From contig NZ_CP028960.1 of NCBI RefSeq assembly GCF_003071365.1, positions 310,001-374,000 on the forward strand: 64,000 nucleotides of DNA, written 5' to 3'. Source of the DNA: Methyloceanibacter sp. wino2. Lineage in GTDB: Bacteria; Pseudomonadota; Alphaproteobacteria; Rhizobiales; Methyloligellaceae. A program made the translations under genes and the position numbers. Shown in pieces: positions 9,108-18,290 of the stretch. The notes under the pieces were generated by a model that was not told where the DNA came from, did no database searches, and saw only the letters and a list, made by a program, of their open reading frames with translations. The first letter of the stretch is position 1; the number at the start of each line of letters is the position of its first letter.

Positions 9108-9574
9108 CGTCAGCCTTCACCATTGGATGCGCACGTCCCAGCCGCGAATTTGTGCAGTGCGCTATAAGCGACTATGGCCCGCCCACAGGGCCCCTGTCCA
9201 GCGGACGAAGGGCCGCGCGGGCACGCGATTTATGCCCTGCTCTGCGCCACGGCCACCGCCCGACCCCCATATGTCGTGGCCTCGTCAACACGTTATGCAC
9301 TGCTGGAAGACGCGTGCGCCGAGTCGACCCCGAGCAGAGCCCTAGGGGCCAAATGACCGATTTGTGGTGGTTTTCCCTGCCGGTGCTTGCAGCTCATCCA
9401 CCGGCTATCCACATTCTTTGCATATCCCCACACACAGGGTTTAGTATATTTCAACCTCTCAACATCAAGATATTGATTGCCCGGTGTTGAGGGCGAGTTC
9501 GAATCGGCTCAGTCTGAAAGTTCGCACTGACGCACGATTTGGGGCCGAAATTCACGAAGGGGGCATGAGCTAAG
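9108..9574. other. Intergenic region upstream of nrdJ
   Basis: There is no convincing gene in these 467 bases. The nrdJ-proximal part is AT-richer than its surroundings and carries a promoter candidate (9418-9447), a DnaA-box-like CTATCCACA (one mismatch, 9405-9413), and an imperfect palindrome ATCAA-GATA-TTGAT (9463-9476). Short frames here have no recognisable product. Confidence 0.5.
9418..9447 (+). promoter_or_regulatory. Candidate sigma-70-type promoter for nrdJ
   Basis: TTGCAT (9418-9423) and TAGTAT (9442-9447) stand 18 bases apart, about 130 bases before the nrdJ start, inside the AT-rich part of the intergenic region. The -10 hexamer differs from TATAAT at two positions or more, so this is a motif match and not a mapped start. 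Confidence 0.4.
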
Positions 9575-12500
9575 ATGCGGATTCAACGACGTTTTACAGA
9601 GCGGGGGCAATCTCCATACACCGGTATCGAGTTTCGCGAGAGTGCGAGCGAGATCAAGAACCCGGACGGATCGGTGGTGTTCGCTCTCGAGAGCTTCTCG
9701 GTGCCGACCCATTGGAGCCAGGTCGCGGCTGACATTCTGGCTCAGAAATATTTCCGCAAGGCCGGCGTCGCGGCGAAGCTGAAGCGCGTCGAAGAGAATT
9801 CGGTCCCCTCTTGGCTGTGGCGCTCCGTGCCCGATATGGACGCGATGGAAGCGCTGCCGGAGGCCGATCGGTTCGGCAGCGAGACCGATGCGCGGCAGGT
9901 CTTCGACCGCTTGGCGGGAACCTGGACCTATTGGGGCTGGAAGGGCGGCTATTTCTCGTCCGAAGACGACGCCGAGGCCTTCTTCGACGAGATGCGCTAC
10001 ATGCTGGCGAAGCAGATGGGCGCACCCAACAGCCCGCAATGGTTCAACACGGGCCTGCACTGGGCCTACGGCATCGATGGGCCGAGCCAGGGTCATTACT
10101 ATGTGGACTTCGAGACCGGCATCCTGAAGGCCTCCGAGTCCGCCTACGAGCATCCCCAGCCGCATGCCTGCTTCATCCAGTCGATCGAAGACGACCTCGT
10201 CAACGAGAACGGCATTATGGACCTGTGGGTGCGCGAGGCGCGCCTGTTCAAATACGGCTCGGGCACCGGGACCAACTTCTCGTCGCTGCGCGGCGAGAAC
10301 GAGCCCCTGTCTGGCGGCGGCAAGTCTTCCGGCCTGATGAGCTTCCTGAAGATCGGCGACCGGGCCGCCGGCGCGATCAAGTCCGGCGGTACGACGCGCC
10401 GGGCGGCCAAGATGGTGGTGGTCGACATGGATCACCCGGACATCGAGTCCTACATCAATTGGAAGGTCCACGAAGAGCAGAAGGTTGCCGCGCTTGTCAC
10501 CGGCTCCAAGGTTCTGTCGGACCGTCTGAACGCGGTGCTGCGGGCTTGTGTCAACTGCGACAGCGACAATGACGGCTGTTTCGATCCCAAGCAGAACCCG
10601 GCGCTGAAGCGCGAGGTCAAGGCGGCACGCAAGGCAAAGGTGCCGGACAGCATGATCCGGCGCATCATCCAGTTCGCGCGCCAGGGCTACACCTCGCTTG
10701 AGATTCCCACTTACGACACGGATTGGGATTCGGAGGCCTACCGTACGGTCGCGGGCCAGAACTCGAACAACTCCGTACGCGTCACCGACGAGTTCCTGAC
10801 CGCCGTCGAGGAAGACGGCGATTGGGATCTGATCCTGCGCAAGACCGGCGGCGTCGCGAAGACAGTGAGGGCCCGGGAGCTTTGGGACCAGGTTGGCTAT
10901 GCCGCATGGTCCTGCGCCGATCCGGGCATCCAGTTCCATTCGACCATCAACGACTGGCACACCTGCCCCACCGCGGGCCCGATCAATGCCTCGAATCCTT
11001 GTTCCGAATACATGTTCCTGGACGACACGGCCTGCAATCTTGCTTCGCTCAACCTCATGGCCTTCCGCGCCAAGGACGGCAGCTTCGACGTCGAAGGCTA
11101 CGAGCATGCCATCCGGCTGTGGACGGTCGTGCTGGAAATCGCCGTCACCATGGCGCAGTTCCCCTCGCGTCAGATCGCGCAGCTGTCCTACGAGTACCGG
11201 ACGCTTGGACTGGGCTACGCCAATATCGGCGGCCTCCTGATGGCCTCCGGCATCCCCTATGACAGCGACGAAGGCCGGGCCATTGGCGGCGCGCTGAGCG
11301 CGATCATGACGGGCGTGTCCTATGCCACGAGCGCGGAGATGGCCCGCGAGCTCGGAGCCTTCCCCGGCTACGAGGCGAACCGCGAGCACATGCTGCGGGT
11401 CATCCGCAACCATGCGCGGGCGTCACGGGGCGAACAGCACGGCTACGAGGAGCTGTCGACACCGCCGGTGCCGCTCGACCATGCCGCCTGCCCCGACCCG
11501 AGCCTCCTCACCCACGCCATGCGTGCCTGGGATCAGGCGCTGGAACTCGGACGCCAATATGGCTACCGCAACGCCCAAGCCACCGTTATCGCGCCCACGG
11601 GCACGATCGGGCTCGTCATGGACTGTGACACGACGGGTATCGAGCCGGACTTCGCCTTGGTGAAGTTCAAGAAGCTCGCCGGCGGCGGCTATTTCAAGAT
11701 CATCAACCGCATGGTGCCTCAGGCGCTTGAAGCGCTTGGCTATGACGAAGCCGAGATCAAGCAGATCATCGACTATGCCGTCGGCCGCGGTTCGCTCGAG
11801 GGCGCCCCCGGCGTCAATCTCGAGGCCCTCGCGGAGAAAGGCTTCACACCCGAGAAGCTGGACGTGGTCGAAAAGGCTGTCTCATCCGCCTTCGACATCA
11901 AGTTCGTCTTCAACAAGTGGACCCTTGGGGAGGACTTCTGCGTCGGTACGCTGGGCCTTACCGCGGAGCAACTCGATCTTCCCGATTTCGACCTCCTGGC
12001 CGAAATCGGCTTCGCCAAGGCCGACATCGACGCCGCGAACGAATATGCCTGCGGTGCGATGACCCTCGAAGGAGCGCCGGGTCTCGACCCCGCGCATTTG
12101 CCGGTGTTCGACTGCGCCTCGCCTTGCGGGCGCAAAGGCACGCGGTACCTGTCCGTGGAAAGCCACATCCGGATGATGGCGGCCGCACAGCCGTTCATCT
12201 CCGGTGCCATCTCCAAGACCATCAACATGCCGAACGAGGCCTCCGTCGAGGACTGCAAGGCGGCCTATCTCCTGTCCTGGCGTCTCGCCCTGAAAGCAAA
12301 CGCCCTGTATCGCGACGGCTCCAAGCTTTCGCAGCCGCTGAATGCCCAGCTCTTGGCCGAGGACGAGGACGAGCAGGACGAAGTGCTGGCGGCGGTCGCG
12401 TCCGATCAGCCCGCCGTCCAGCGCGCCACCGTCGTCACCGAGCGCATCGTCGAGCGCGTGATCGAGCGTGTACGCGCCTCGGCGGACCGCGAGCGTCTGC

Positions 12501-13273
12501 CGGATCGCCGCAAGGGCTATACCCAGAAAGCCGTGGTCGGCGGTCATAAGGTCTATCTGCGGACCGGCGAATACGACGACGGCCGTCTGGGCGAGATTTT
12601 CATCGACATGCATAAGGAAGGCGCCGCCTTCCGATCGCTGATGAACAATTTCGCCATTGCGGTGTCGGTCGGTCTGCAATACGGCGTGCCGCTTGACGAG
12701 TTCGTCGACGCCTTCACCTTCACGCGTTTCGAACCGGCAGGTCCCGTGCGCGGCAACGAGGCCATCAAGAACGCCACGTCCATTCTCGACTATCTGTTCC
12801 GTGAACTGGCCGTGTCCTATCTCGGCCGTTTCGAACTGGCGCATGTCGACCCCAACGAAATTGGAAGCACCACCGTTGGATCGGCCGATGCCGGCCAAGG
12901 CCAGCAGCGCCCCGAATTGCTCGTCTCGCCCGGCTTCACCCGGGGGCGGCTCGGCGAACGCGCCGCGGCAGGCGATGCGCAATCCGCAACGGCGCGGGTG
13001 CAAGCTCTTAGCGAAGACGATGAGGAAGAGTCGCTTACCGAAACGGCGGGTCCGACGACCGCGTCGCTCGAAACGACGTCTTCCAGCACGGTCGAACATG
13101 TGGCGCTGGCTGTCGAAGCCCTGGCCCAACGCGGTGCATCGGCGCTCGTCGCCGAAGCGCGCGTTAAGGGTTATGAAGGGGAAGCATGTGGAGAATGCGG
13201 CAACTTTACCCTCGTCCGAAACGGGACGTGTCTGAAATGCGATACGTGCGGATCGACGAGCGGGTGTAGTTAG
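9575..13273 (+). CDS. nrdJ: Vitamin B12-dependent (class II) ribonucleoside-diphosphate reductase
   Basis: The 1,232-residue enzyme makes deoxyribonucleotides using adenosylcobalamin, so it needs neither oxygen nor a separate radical subunit. The start MRIQRRFT and the motif [21 protein letters not shown] are typical of the long alphaproteobacterial NrdJ. Other core segments are [20 protein letters not shown] and [17 protein letters not shown]. The C-terminal domain ends in six cysteines (residues 1205, 1208, 1219, 1222, 1225, 1231), a redox or zinc-binding tail. A low-complexity linker (about 1110-1170) precedes it. It is monocistronic or shares a transcript with the H1-like gene. Confidence 0.97.
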   Translation: MRIQRRFTERGQSPYTGIEFRESASEIKNPDGSVVFALESFSVPTHWSQVAADILAQKYFRKAGVAAKLKRVEENSVPSWLWRSVPDMDAMEALPEADRFGSETDARQVFDRLAGTWTYWGWKGGYFSSEDDAEAFFDEMRYMLAKQMGAPNSPQWFNTGLHWAYGIDGPSQGHYYVDFETGILKASESAYEHPQPHACFIQSIEDDLVNENGIMDLWVREARLFKYGSGTGTNFSSLRGENEPLSGGGKSSGLMSFLKIGDRAAGAIKSGGTTRRAAKMVVVDMDHPDIESYINWKVHEEQKVAALVTGSKVLSDRLNAVLRACVNCDSDNDGCFDPKQNPALKREVKAARKAKVPDSMIRRIIQFARQGYTSLEIPTYDTDWDSEAYRTVAGQNSNNSVRVTDEFLTAVEEDGDWDLILRKTGGVAKTVRARELWDQVGYAAWSCADPGIQFHSTINDWHTCPTAGPINASNPCSEYMFLDDTACNLASLNLMAFRAKDGSFDVEGYEHAIRLWTVVLEIAVTMAQFPSRQIAQLSYEYRTLGLGYANIGGLLMASGIPYDSDEGRAIGGALSAIMTGVSYATSAEMARELGAFPGYEANREHMLRVIRNHARASRGEQHGYEELSTPPVPLDHAACPDPSLLTHAMRAWDQALELGRQYGYRNAQATVIAPTGTIGLVMDCDTTGIEPDFALVKFKKLAGGGYFKIINRMVPQALEALGYDEAEIKQIIDYAVGRGSLEGAPGVNLEALAEKGFTPEKLDVVEKAVSSAFDIKFVFNKWTLGEDFCVGTLGLTAEQLDLPDFDLLAEIGFAKADIDAANEYACGAMTLEGAPGLDPAHLPVFDCASPCGRKGTRYLSVESHIRMMAAAQPFISGAISKTINMPNEASVEDCKAAYLLSWRLALKANALYRDGSKLSQPLNAQLLAEDEDEQDEVLAAVASDQPAVQRATVVTERIVERVIERVRASADRERLPDRRKGYTQKAVVGGHKVYLRTGEYDDGRLGEIFIDMHKEGAAFRSLMNNFAIAVSVGLQYGVPLDEFVDAFTFTRFEPAGPVRGNEAIKNATSILDYLFRELAVSYLGRFELAHVDPNEIGSTTVGSADAGQGQQRPELLVSPGFTRGRLGERAAAGDAQSATARVQALSEDDEEESLTETAGPTTASLETTSSSTVEHVALAVEALAQRGASALVAEARVKGYEGEACGECGNFTLVRNGTCLKCDTCGSTSGCS

Positions 13274-13329
13274 GGTGTAGTTTTAGTGTCATCCGATTAG
13301 CCAGCCACCCGATAGGAAGGGATCTAGAA

Positions 13330-13656
13330 ATGGCAGTAGCGAAGAAGAAGACCGCAACAAAGAAGAAGGCGTCGGCCAAGCGGAAAACCGTCGCCAAGAA
13401 AAGGACCGTCGCTAAGAAGAGAGCGCCGGCGAAGAAGAAAACTGTGCGCAAGACCACGGCTGCGAAGAAGCGGCCCGTGAAGAAGAAGGCTCCTGCGAAG
13501 AAGCGGGTCGCCAAGAAGAAGGCGCCGGCGAAAAAGAAAACCGCTCGCAAGACCACGGCCGCGAAGAAGCGGCCCGTGAAGAAAAAGACAGCTGCGAAGA
13601 AGCGGGTCGCCAAGAAGAAGGCGCCAGCGAAAAAGAGGGCCACCAAAAGGGCCTAG
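13330..13656 (+). CDS. Histone H1-like Lys/Ala-rich DNA-binding protein
   Basis: The 108-residue protein consists almost only of Lys, Ala, Arg, Thr, Val and Pro, in AKK/PAKK/VAKK units like the C-terminal tail of histone H1 and bacterial H1-like proteins. Residues 32-64 and 65-97 are two copies of a 33-residue unit (99-bp DNA repeat, 13423-13521 and 13522-13620), differing at only a few positions. It should be disordered and bind DNA through charge, compacting the nucleoid. It lies 56 bp after nrdJ and before a strong terminator. A leucine/phenylalanine-rich reading of the opposite strand is a shadow. Confidence 0.85.
   Translation: MAVAKKKTATKKKASAKRKTVAKKRTVAKKRAPAKKKTVRKTTAAKKRPVKKKAPAKKRVAKKKAPAKKKTARKTTAAKKRPVKKKTAAKKRVAKKKAPAKKRATKRA
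13423..13620 (+). repeat. Two tandem 99-bp units inside the H1-like gene
   Basis: The two direct copies encode 33 residues each, starting APAKKKT and ending RVAKKK. Differences are mostly silent changes plus V/A and AP/TA replacements. A third partial copy (APAKK) follows. The unit length is a multiple of three, so gain or loss of copies keeps the frame. Confidence 0.85.
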
Positions 13657-13675
13657 TCCTTCGCGACAGCATCGC

Positions 13676-13712
13676 AAAAAGGCGCGGGAGCAATGCTCCT
13701 CGCGCCTTTTTT
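13676..13712 (+). terminator. Rho-independent terminator after the H1-like gene
   Basis: GGCGCG-GGAGCA pairs with TGCTCC-T-CGCGCC (13681-13706), with one bulged T, and is followed by six T. The A run before the stem makes it potentially bidirectional. Confidence 0.88.
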
Positions 13713-14270
13713 ATTGCGCAAAATCAATAGGTTGCGGGCCTCGCACCATGGCGCTTAGGGGCGCCACCCAGCGGTCGCGCCGCGCCTCGGTTGCAGTTCC
13801 GCCATGCTGACTCACGGCCTCCCGTGACGGACCTTCAGCGCGGCTCCGCCCGACAATAAAAACCGATTGATACTCTGTCTACGGATTGATTGTCTCGGGG
13901 CTTTGGAGACGGCGCACCCGGCAGCAAGCCCTCCCTCGTCGCGGGCTGGCGGCGCCACTGTTTGCATCGGCGCATCGTTGCCTGCGAAGAGTACGCTGCT
14001 CCGTATACGTTGCATATTGAAGCTTGCCTCATATGTCCGCGCGCGCCCGGCCGGCAAATTGCGCTGCTCGTTCCGGAGAGAACCGTCCTGGAAAAGAGCA
14101 GACGTCGGACTTCCCGGCGACCACGCCAGTCCGAATCGCTTAGGGCCGCGTGTCAAAAAATGGCCCGGCCTGCTCTTTGGACGGCCTCAAGCGCGAAAAA
14201 TTTCCACAGCTTTGAAACCAGGGGTTCAGGAGCCAAACTGATTCGAAATGTACCGCCTGGCCGGCCGGCG
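13713..14270. other. Non-coding or unrecognised region of about 560 bases
   Basis: No open frame here resembles a known protein. The possible frames overlap on both strands, lack ribosome sites and have erratic composition. I see no RNA gene, repeat or insertion remnant. It separates the nrdJ unit from the end of the convergent MoaB/CinA-type gene. Confidence 0.5.
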
Positions 14271-15041
14271 TTAAGATTCTTCGACTTGGCTGGCCGTAAA
14301 ACCGTGTTCGCCGATAATGCCCCAAAGGGCTTCGAGGGCTTCGCCGAGCCTTTGGTCGTCCACGGAACGAAGTACGAGATAGGTGCCGTAGCGCCGGTGT
14401 TCGACGAAGGGATAGGAGCCCATCTGCACGTCGGCATAGGCTGCTTGGAGTGCTGCAAGCGGTGTCGCCACGTCACTCTCCGCTGCGTTCACCCGTACCG
14501 CGCACGCCTTTAGCGAGCGTCCCTTGGCGAGGCGCGGAAAGACCTCGTCCAGCATGACCTGCATCACGGCCGGAATGCCGGCCATGACGATAACGTTCTC
14601 GATCATATAGCCGGGCGCGCGGGAAACCGCATTGTGGATGAGTGCCGCGCCTTCGGGAATGCGCGCCATTCTCAGGCGTGTCGGCGTCAGGTCTTCAGGA
14701 CGGTATTGCAGGCGCATAGCTTCGACCGCCTCGTCATTGATAGCGACCGGAACATTGAAGGCCAGGCCGATCGCGTCCGTGGTCACGTCGTCGTGGGTAG
14801 GACCGATCCCACCTGTCGTGAACACATAGGAGTATCGCTGCCGCAAGGCGTTCACGGCGTCGGCGATTTCGGCTTCGATATCCGCCACGACCCGGACTTC
14901 GCGCAGGGCAATCCCGGCTCTGCCGAGTTGGGCGGCGATATAGGGGGTGTTGGTATCGATCGTGCGCCCCGACAGGATTTCCTCGCCGATCACGATCAGC
15001 GCGGCCGTGACCGTCTCGGGGGTGTGCGTCTCCTCGCTCAT
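14271..15041 (-). CDS. Competence/damage-inducible protein A-type, molybdopterin-binding domain protein
   Basis: The 256-residue protein has the MoCF_biosynth (MoaB/MogA/CinA N-terminal) fold. It starts with AALIVIGEEILSGRTIDTNTPYIA and has the pterin/phosphate loop TTGGIGPTHDDVT at residues 75-87. It lacks the C-terminal nicotinamide-nucleotide amidase domain of full CinA (about 400 residues), so it belongs to the short CinA-like group common in alphaproteobacteria. Its C-terminal 80 residues match the COG1058 middle domain (MGSYPF, GTYLVLRS). A role in nucleotide-pyrophosphate or molybdopterin chemistry is family inference. Confidence 0.85.
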   Translation of the reverse strand: MSEETHTPETVTAALIVIGEEILSGRTIDTNTPYIAAQLGRAGIALREVRVVADIEAEIADAVNALRQRYSYVFTTGGIGPTHDDVTTDAIGLAFNVPVAINDEAVEAMRLQYRPEDLTPTRLRMARIPEGAALIHNAVSRAPGYMIENVIVMAGIPAVMQVMLDEVFPRLAKGRSLKACAVRVNAAESDVATPLAALQAAYADVQMGSYPFVEHRRYGTYLVLRSVDDQRLGEALEALWGIIGEHGFTASQVEES

Positions 15042-15135
15042 GGCCGGGAGTGAAGGGGAAGTTCGGGCACGTGTCTAGTGGGGACAGCACCGATAGGACG
15101 CTTGCCGCCTCGGGGCGGCCTTTCTAGGTTTCCCC

Positions 15136-15879
15136 ATGCTCATGCGGTTTCCATCTGGGCTCGTCGAGGGCCGGCTGATCAGGCGCTACAAGCGCTTCCT
15201 GTCCGATATTGAGCTCCTCACCGGAGAGACGGTCACGGCCCACTGCGCCAATCCCGGCTCCATGCTGGGGCTCGCGGAGCCCGGCTCGCGTGTCTGGCTG
15301 TCGAAATCGAACAACCCGAAGCGGAAACTGGCCTTCTCTTGGGAGTTGATCGAGGTCGATCTCGGCCGAGGCCCGGCACTGGTCGGCATCAATACGTCCA
15401 GCCCCAATGGCGCGGTGGCCGCCGCCATCGAACGGGGTCTCATTCCGGAGCTGTCCGGCTATGCCTCCATCCGCCGCGAGGTCCGCTATGGCACTGGCAG
15501 CCGGATCGACATCCTGCTTGAGGATGACACCCGCCCGCCCTGCTATGTGGAGATCAAGAACGTCCACTTGATGCGGGAGGCCGGATTGGCCGAATTCCCG
15601 GATTCGGTGACGGCGCGGGGCACCAAGCACTTAGGCGAACTCTCCGGCATGGTGGCGGCCGGGGCGCGCGCCGTCATGGTCTATTTCGTCCAACGGGGCG
15701 ATGCGGAGGCCTTCGCGCTGGCCGACGATATCGACCCTGCCTATGCGGCCACCTTCCAGACAGCGGTGGCAGCCGGGGTTGAGGCCCTGGCCGTGGCATC
15801 CAGCGTTTCTTTGGAGGGTCTCGGCCTCCCACGGCCCATTCAGGTCCGAACGCGGGCCCGCGCGACCGCCTCGTCTTGA
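15136..15879 (+). CDS. sfsA: DNA/RNA nuclease SfsA
   Basis: The 247-residue protein matches SfsA along its length: RLIRRYKRFLSDIEL with an OB-fold start, HCANPGSMLGL, VGINTSSPN, and the nuclease-like motif YVEIKNVHLMREAGLAEFPDSVTARGTKHL. SfsA was first named for sugar fermentation stimulation and is now described as a nuclease of the PD-(D/E)XK type. The first ATG (15136) is followed two codons later by a second ATG, and neither has a strong ribosome site. It lies on the same strand as map, 55 bp upstream. Confidence 0.93.
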   Translation: MLMRFPSGLVEGRLIRRYKRFLSDIELLTGETVTAHCANPGSMLGLAEPGSRVWLSKSNNPKRKLAFSWELIEVDLGRGPALVGINTSSPNGAVAAAIERGLIPELSGYASIRREVRYGTGSRIDILLEDDTRPPCYVEIKNVHLMREAGLAEFPDSVTARGTKHLGELSGMVAAGARAVMVYFVQRGDAEAFALADDIDPAYAATFQTAVAAGVEALAVASSVSLEGLGLPRPIQVRTRARATASS

Positions 15880-15934
15880 ACCTCAGGCGAATTCGCACTA
15901 GCTGTATGGCTAACGCTCCCTATAATCCGGTCCT

Positions 15935-16756
15935 ATGTCCGAACTAGAAATCGCCCGCGCCCAGACGCGCGACAACAGAATCAAGCTGCATGGTCCCGAA
16001 GCATTTGCCGGCATGGCGAAGGCGGGCCAGCTCGTGGCTGAAGCCCTCGATATGCTCGTCGAACACGTCGAGCCCGGGGTGACCACCGAATTCCTCGACG
16101 ATCTGGTGTTCGACTTCGCCACGTCTCATAGCGCAACGCCGGCCCCGTTGAACTATCGCGGCTTCCCGAAATCCATCTGCACCTCCGTGAATCACGTCGT
16201 TTGCCACGGCATTCCGGGCCCGCGTGCGCTCAAGGAAGGCGATATCGTGAATATCGATGTCACCCTCATCGTCGACGGCTGGCATGGCGATTCCAGCCGC
16301 ATGTATCCGGTCGGCGCGATCTCCCGCGCCGCCGAGCGCCTGCTCGAGGTGACCCACAAGTCTCTGATGCTCGGCATCGAGGCGGTCAAGCCGGGCGCGA
16401 CGACCGGCGATATCGGCCACGCCATCCAGGCCTATGCGGAAGGCGAGCGTTGCGGCGTGGTGCGTGACTTCTGCGGCCACGGCCTTGGCCAGGTCTTCCA
16501 CGACCGGCCGAACATTCTTCACTACGGCGAGCCCGGCGAAGGCCTGCCGCTCAAGCCCGGTATGCTCTTCACGATCGAGCCCATGATCAATCTCGGCAAG
16601 CCGCACGTGAAGATCCTCTCCGACGGTTGGACCGCCGTGACACGCGACCGCTCGCTGTCCGCGCAATACGAGCACACGATCGGCGTGACGGACACGGGGT
16701 GCGAGATTTTCACCCTGTCGTCGGCCGGACTCGATCGTCCACCTGTGCGCGCCTAG
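15935..16756 (+). CDS. map: Methionine aminopeptidase type I
   Basis: The 273-residue enzyme removes the initiator methionine from new proteins. The five metal ligands have the spacing known from the family: D108, D119, H182, E215 and E246, in VNIDVTLIVDGWHGDSS, CGHGLGQVFH, FTIEPMIN and QYEHTIGV. The substrate-binding His is in VVCHGIPG. The map-radC order is usual in Hyphomicrobiales, and radC follows after 44 bp. Confidence 0.97.
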   Translation: MSELEIARAQTRDNRIKLHGPEAFAGMAKAGQLVAEALDMLVEHVEPGVTTEFLDDLVFDFATSHSATPAPLNYRGFPKSICTSVNHVVCHGIPGPRALKEGDIVNIDVTLIVDGWHGDSSRMYPVGAISRAAERLLEVTHKSLMLGIEAVKPGATTGDIGHAIQAYAEGERCGVVRDFCGHGLGQVFHDRPNILHYGEPGEGLPLKPGMLFTIEPMINLGKPHVKILSDGWTAVTRDRSLSAQYEHTIGVTDTGCEIFTLSSAGLDRPPVRA

Positions 16757-16800
16757 AGCGTGAGCCGCTCGGAGAGCCGACCAACCGGGACTCCACACCA

Positions 16801-17561
16801 ATGAGCTCGAAGGAAAAACTGAGCTCTGACGATACGGCTGGCTCAGCCGGCCAAGCGGCCTCAGAGGGCACTGGGTTCCACGAGGCCGCCAAGCCCACTA
16901 CCTCGGCCATCGCGAACGGCTGCGAAAGCGCTTCCGCGAAGGCGGCGCGCAGTCCCTCCCCGACTACGAACTGCTCGAGCTGGTGCTGTTCCGGGCCATG
17001 CCGCGCCGGGACACGAAACCCTTGGCCAAGGCCATTCTTGCCCGCTTTGGCACCTTCGCCGAGGCCATGAACGCACCTGAGGACCTGTTGCTCGAAGTGC
17101 CGGGTCTCGGGGACGCGGCCGTGACGGAGATCAAGCTCGTGCGGGCCGCCGCCTTGCGGCTCATGCGCGGCGAAGTCCTGGAGCGGCCCGTGCTGTCGTC
17201 GTGGCAAGGGGTGCTGGATTACTGCCGCGCGGCCATGGGCTTCGAGGCGAAGGAGCAGTTCCGCATTCTGTTTCTCGACAAGCGCAACCAGATCATCGCC
17301 GACGAAATCCAGCAGGAAGGCACCGTGGATCACACGCCCGTCTATGTGCGCGAGGTGGTGAAGCGGGCACTGGAGCTTTCCGCCACTGCCATCGTGCTCG
17401 TCCACAATCACCCGAGCGGAGACCCCACCCCCTCCCGCGCCGATATCGAGATGACCAAGCAGATCATCGCCGCCGCGAAGCCTCTCGGCGTCGTCATCCA
17501 CGACCACATCATCGTCGGCAAGCAAGGACACACGAGTTTCCGCGGGCTGGGATTGATCTGA
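16801..17561 (+). CDS. radC: RadC family JAB1/MPN-domain protein, interrupted by a one-base frameshift
   Basis: The start [11 protein letters not shown] reads for 32 residues, then the frame is lost at the CCC of 16894-16896. The next frame gives [38 protein letters not shown] and a helix-hairpin-helix segment ([13 protein letters not shown]). The metal-binding JAB1/MPN motif [16 protein letters not shown] follows. One extra C restores [11 protein letters not shown] and a 253-residue protein. Despite its name, RadC has no proven role in DNA repair in most bacteria. The DUF4336 gene starts 2 bp after the stop. Confidence 0.88.
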
Positions 17562-17563
17562 CG

Positions 17564-18265
17564 ATGCTTGACCCCGTCGGCGACAATCTGTGGCTGGCCG
17601 AAGGGCCGATCGTCGACTTCTACAGCTTCCCCTATCCCACGCGCATGGTGATCGCGCGGTTCGACAATGGCGATCTGTGGGTCTGGTCGCCGGTCAAGCT
17701 GGACGAGGATCTTAGGGCCGAGGTGGATGCGCTGGGGCGGGTCGCCCATCTGGTGAGCCCCAACAAGATCCATCACCTCTATTTGCCGCAATGGCACGCG
17801 GCCTATCCGGATGCCGCACTGTGGGGACCGGCCTCCACCATCAAACGCTTTCCGGAGTTGCCGTTTCAGGCGCCCTTGGACGACACGCCGCCCGACGCGT
17901 GGAAGCCGGATATCATTCAGGCCTGGTTCCGAGGCTCGTTCGCCATGGACGAAGTCGTCTTCTTCCACCGGCCGTCACAGACCGTGATCCTCGCCGACCT
18001 CATCGAAGCCTTCAGCGAGGACTTCTTGCTGGAGCACTGGTCGTGGTGGCAGCGGCCGATGGCCGCGCTGGACGGCATCACGCTGAAGAAACCGGGGGCG
18101 CCGCGCGAATGGCGTCTGTCCTTCACCGACCGGAAGCCCGCCCGCGCCGCGCGCGACAAACTCCTCGGCTGGCCCGCAGAGCGCGTGATCATGGCGCACG
18201 GCGAATGGCAACGCCAAAACGGGCACGCTTTTCTCAAGCACGCCCTCGCGTGGCTGGGTAACTAG
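17564..18265 (+). CDS. DUF4336 domain-containing protein
   Basis: The 233-residue protein has the features of DUF4336: DNLWLAEGPIVDFYSFPYPTRM at the start, HLVSPNKIHHLYLPQW, and ERVIMAHGEW near the end. The fold resembles a metallo-beta-lactamase with an altered metal site, where HHLYLPQWHAAYPDA replaces the usual HxHxDH. The ATG lies 2 bp after the radC stop, so the two genes are probably translated together. No enzymatic role is established. Confidence 0.85.
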   Translation: MLDPVGDNLWLAEGPIVDFYSFPYPTRMVIARFDNGDLWVWSPVKLDEDLRAEVDALGRVAHLVSPNKIHHLYLPQWHAAYPDAALWGPASTIKRFPELPFQAPLDDTPPDAWKPDIIQAWFRGSFAMDEVVFFHRPSQTVILADLIEAFSEDFLLEHWSWWQRPMAALDGITLKKPGAPREWRLSFTDRKPARAARDKLLGWPAERVIMAHGEWQRQNGHAFLKHALAWLGN

Positions 18266-18290
18266 CTATTCTGCGTTGAAGTGGTCGACG

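Noticed and set aside
9405-9413. Replication origin, from the DnaA-box-like CTATCCACA
   Set aside because: It is only one imperfect box, with no cluster, no dnaA, dnaN or parAB nearby, and no strand-composition switch visible by eye.
9108-9574. Cobalamin riboswitch before the B12-dependent reductase
   Set aside because: I see no B12-box-like sequence or long folded leader, and nrdJ genes are not usual targets of this riboswitch.
9509-11413. Long open frame of 634 residues opposite nrdJ
   Set aside because: It is the shadow of a GC-rich conserved gene. It has no domain, and its composition mirrors the third-position bias of nrdJ.
13206-13646. Phe/Leu/Ala-rich frame that looks like a membrane protein opposite the H1-like gene
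   Set aside because: AAG/AAA Lys codons read backwards as CTT/TTT (Leu/Phe). The repeats and the terminator orientation support the + strand gene.
13812-14156. Small gene of 114 residues in the gap after the H1-like gene
   Set aside because: It has no ribosome site, no homology-like content, and overlaps equally poor frames on both strands.
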